A program made the position numbers and the translations under genes. Shown piece by piece: positions 62,634 through 64,000 of a stretch of DNA of 64,000 nt. The DNA comes from Polyangiaceae bacterium. Its GTDB lineage: Bacteria > Myxococcota_A > Polyangia > Polyangiales > Polyangiaceae. The stretch covers positions 372,001 through 436,000 of the forward strand of contig JADJRH010000011.1 of the NCBI GenBank assembly GCA_016712345.1, in the 5' to 3' direction. Below the pieces are notes generated by a model. That model searched no databases. It was given only the letters and a program-made list of their open reading frames with translations, and was not told the origin of the DNA. Positions within the stretch are counted from its first letter, which is position 1. Each line of letters opens with the position of its first letter.

Positions 62634-64000
62634 ATGCCGTTCGCAGCAAATCGCCTTCTCTCGCGCGTTGGGCTTTGTTTCGGTGCTCTTCTCGCAACCC
62701 TCCCTCTACCCGCGTGTGATTCGTCCGCTTCCGTAACCACCGGTGAAGCGGGCAGCGGAGCAACGGGAGGTTCCCAGGGTGGATCCGGCGGCTCCACGGG
62801 CGGCTCCACCGGTCAAGGAGGGGCCGAGTGTACACCTCCAACCCCCACCGCCCAACCCATCAACGTGCCGGCCGGAAACATGACATGGGTAGATTTTCCA
62901 GACGCCTTTTGTGCCAACGGTAAACCCACAGGCATCGGTGTCAGCCCGGCGCCCGAGGGGTCCAATCGACTATTCATCTACCTCATCGGCGGCGGAGCGT
63001 GTTGGAACAAAGAAACGTGTTACGACAATCCCATTGCGGCAAACATTACAAGCGGCGTTGGTCAGGCTGAATTTAACGCCTACAACATCAACGACTGGTG
63101 GTATTTCAACCGCGGCGCCGCAGACAATCCGTTTGCCAAAGATCACCTCGTGGTTGTGCCCTACTGCACGGGAGATGTGCACGCGGGCACCCAAGTGACA
63201 GATCACGGCGGCATCGCCACATCGCACGTCGGCGCGCTCAACATGGCTGCATACCTCAAGCGATTGCAGGCCACCTTCCCATCGGTCACCCATGTTGTAC
63301 TAGCGGGTGGAAGCGCCGGGGGCATCGGTGCTTCGTTCAACTGGCATCGCGTGATCGATGCGTTTCCGTGCGCCCGCGTTGACATGATCGACGACGCCGC
63401 GGCCCTTCTGCCTCCACCTTACCTTCAAGAAAATCTTGAACAGGCGTGGCGCACAGCCTGGGGGCTCAATGCCGGTCTACCCGCCGACTGCGCTGCGTGC
63501 TTAACAGACCTGAATGCGATCTACCCATACTCCGCCGCCAAGTCCCCAAACGGTCGCGGTGCCGTCATGCACGGTACACTCGACTCGGTTGTCGCGTTTT
63601 ATTTCAACTTGACGCAGCCTCAGGTGGCCGAGTCTCTCAAAGCGCTCGCAGAAGGAACACTCAATCCCATTCCCAATTTCAGGCACTATTACGTGGCGGG
63701 AGATCACCACGGTGTGTTCTCTCCCGCCTTCTCGCAAAACGGCGTGCCCGTTCCCATCTGGATCAATCAAATGCTCTCGGGTGATCCGGTATGGGCAAAC
63801 GTTGAACCGGGGGACTGCGCCGATGCGGGCGTGTGTTCGGAGTGTCAGTCGTGCGCCCTGTCAGGTCCGTGCGCGGCGCAGGTGGCCACCTGTCAGGCCG
63901 AGCCTGAATGTTTGGCGCTTTTCGAATGTGGAGACACGTGCGCCGGAGATGCGGCGTGTATTCAGGCTTGTATTGATCAACACCCTGAAGGGGTGGATGA
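62634..64000 (+). CDS. Pectinacetylesterase-like lipoprotein, cut by the right window edge
   Basis: ATG 62634, open for 455 codons to the window end. Lipoprotein signal (LCFGALLATLPLPAC), a Gly/Ser/Thr linker, then a pectinacetylesterase-like hydrolase: LFIYLIGGGACWNKETCYDN, DHLVVVPYCTGDVHAG, nucleophile motif LAGGSAGGIGASFNWH, the Asp in HGTLDSVVAFYF and the His in VAGDHHGVFSP form a likely Ser-Asp-His triad. A Cys-rich tail starts near residue 395 (CSECQSCALSGPCAAQVATC). The family removes acetyl groups from polysaccharides; here it is probably attached to the cell surface. It is divergent from the DUF4476 gene, 165 bp apart. Confidence 0.85.
   Translation, partial: MPFAANRLLSRVGLCFGALLATLPLPACDSSASVTTGEAGSGATGGSQGGSGGSTGGSTGQGGAECTPPTPTAQPINVPAGNMTWVDFPDAFCANGKPTGIGVSPAPEGSNRLFIYLIGGGACWNKETCYDNPIAANITSGVGQAEFNAYNINDWWYFNRGAADNPFAKDHLVVVPYCTGDVHAGTQVTDHGGIATSHVGALNMAAYLKRLQATFPSVTHVVLAGGSAGGIGASFNWHRVIDAFPCARVDMIDDAAALLPPPYLQENLEQAWRTAWGLNAGLPADCAACLTDLNAIYPYSAAKSPNGRGAVMHGTLDSVVAFYFNLTQPQVAESLKALAEGTLNPIPNFRHYYVAGDHHGVFSPAFSQNGVPVPIWINQMLSGDPVWANVEPGDCADAGVCSECQSCALSGPCAAQVATCQAEPECLALFECGDTCAGDAACIQACIDQHPEGVD

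Noticed and set aside
62201..62809. Open frame on the - strand overlapping two gene starts
   Set aside because: It covers the pectinacetylesterase signal peptide on the other strand and the DUF4476 start; the product has no recognisable domain.

Overview
The window looks like chromosomal DNA of a delta-proteobacterial predator or saprophyte of the myxobacterial type, closest in style to the Polyangiales/Sorangium side. Reasons seen in the sequence: high GC, many large lipoproteins and secreted proteins with Cys-rich or Ser/Gly-rich tails, a DUF2330 protein and a thrombospondin-3-repeat protein that both end in a Cys + hydrophobic helix + Arg-cluster tail like the MYXO-CTERM sorting tag, a DUF1552/DUF1592 pair, several NtrC-type regulators and histidine kinases, and a Hanks-type Ser/Thr kinase. 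This placement is inference; there is no rRNA or tRNA gene in the window to check it.

Layout. 0-6.1 kb: signalling block (start of a secreted PQQ-like protein, an NtrC-like regulator with a Glu at the phospho-acceptor position, a winged-helix regulator, an FGE-like lipoprotein, a histidine kinase overlapping a second NtrC-like regulator that lacks GAFTGA and the Walker B Glu). 6.1-9.1 kb: moeA behind a fused NuoE-NuoF-type flavoprotein. 9.2-13.1 kb: two cell-surface proteins. 13.1-18.5 kb: GT39-like glycosyltransferase divergent from the GTPase pair era-der. 18.6-22 kb: DUF1592-DUF1552 pair. 22.2-29.5 kb: a very large SpvB/TcdB-like Rhs toxin gene, split by a 144-bp hairpin insertion that brings an in-frame stop, followed by a HEAT-like probable immunity gene. 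29.5-38 kb: secreted peptidase, frameshifted Cys-rich protein, lipoproteins, pentahaem cytochrome c, barrel-like protein. 38-43 kb: GET3/ArsA-like ATPase with a polytopic histidine kinase, and two small membrane proteins. 43.1-51.9 kb: partial Complex I operon nuoEFJKLMN (no A-D, G, H, I). 52.2-64 kb: frameshifted AI-2E-type exporter, lipoproteins, Ser/Thr kinase fused to RDD, PAS histidine kinase, further lipoproteins and a pectinacetylesterase-like protein running off the right end.

Two sequence-level signals run across gene boundaries. First, the palindrome GTGTACAC occurs about 24 times by hand count (under one expected from composition), in all reading frames and between genes, often through rare codons: it resembles the HIP1 iterated palindrome of cyanobacteria but with a different word. 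Second, GGGTAG/CTACCC is dense in 12.4-38.4 kb and 59-64 kb and nearly absent in 38.5-59 kb. There are also two structured intergenic repeats (34.3-34.5 kb and 53.45-53.59 kb). Coordinates were read by eye and starts chosen from signal peptides, overlaps and Shine-Dalgarno sequences, so individual starts may be off by a few codons.
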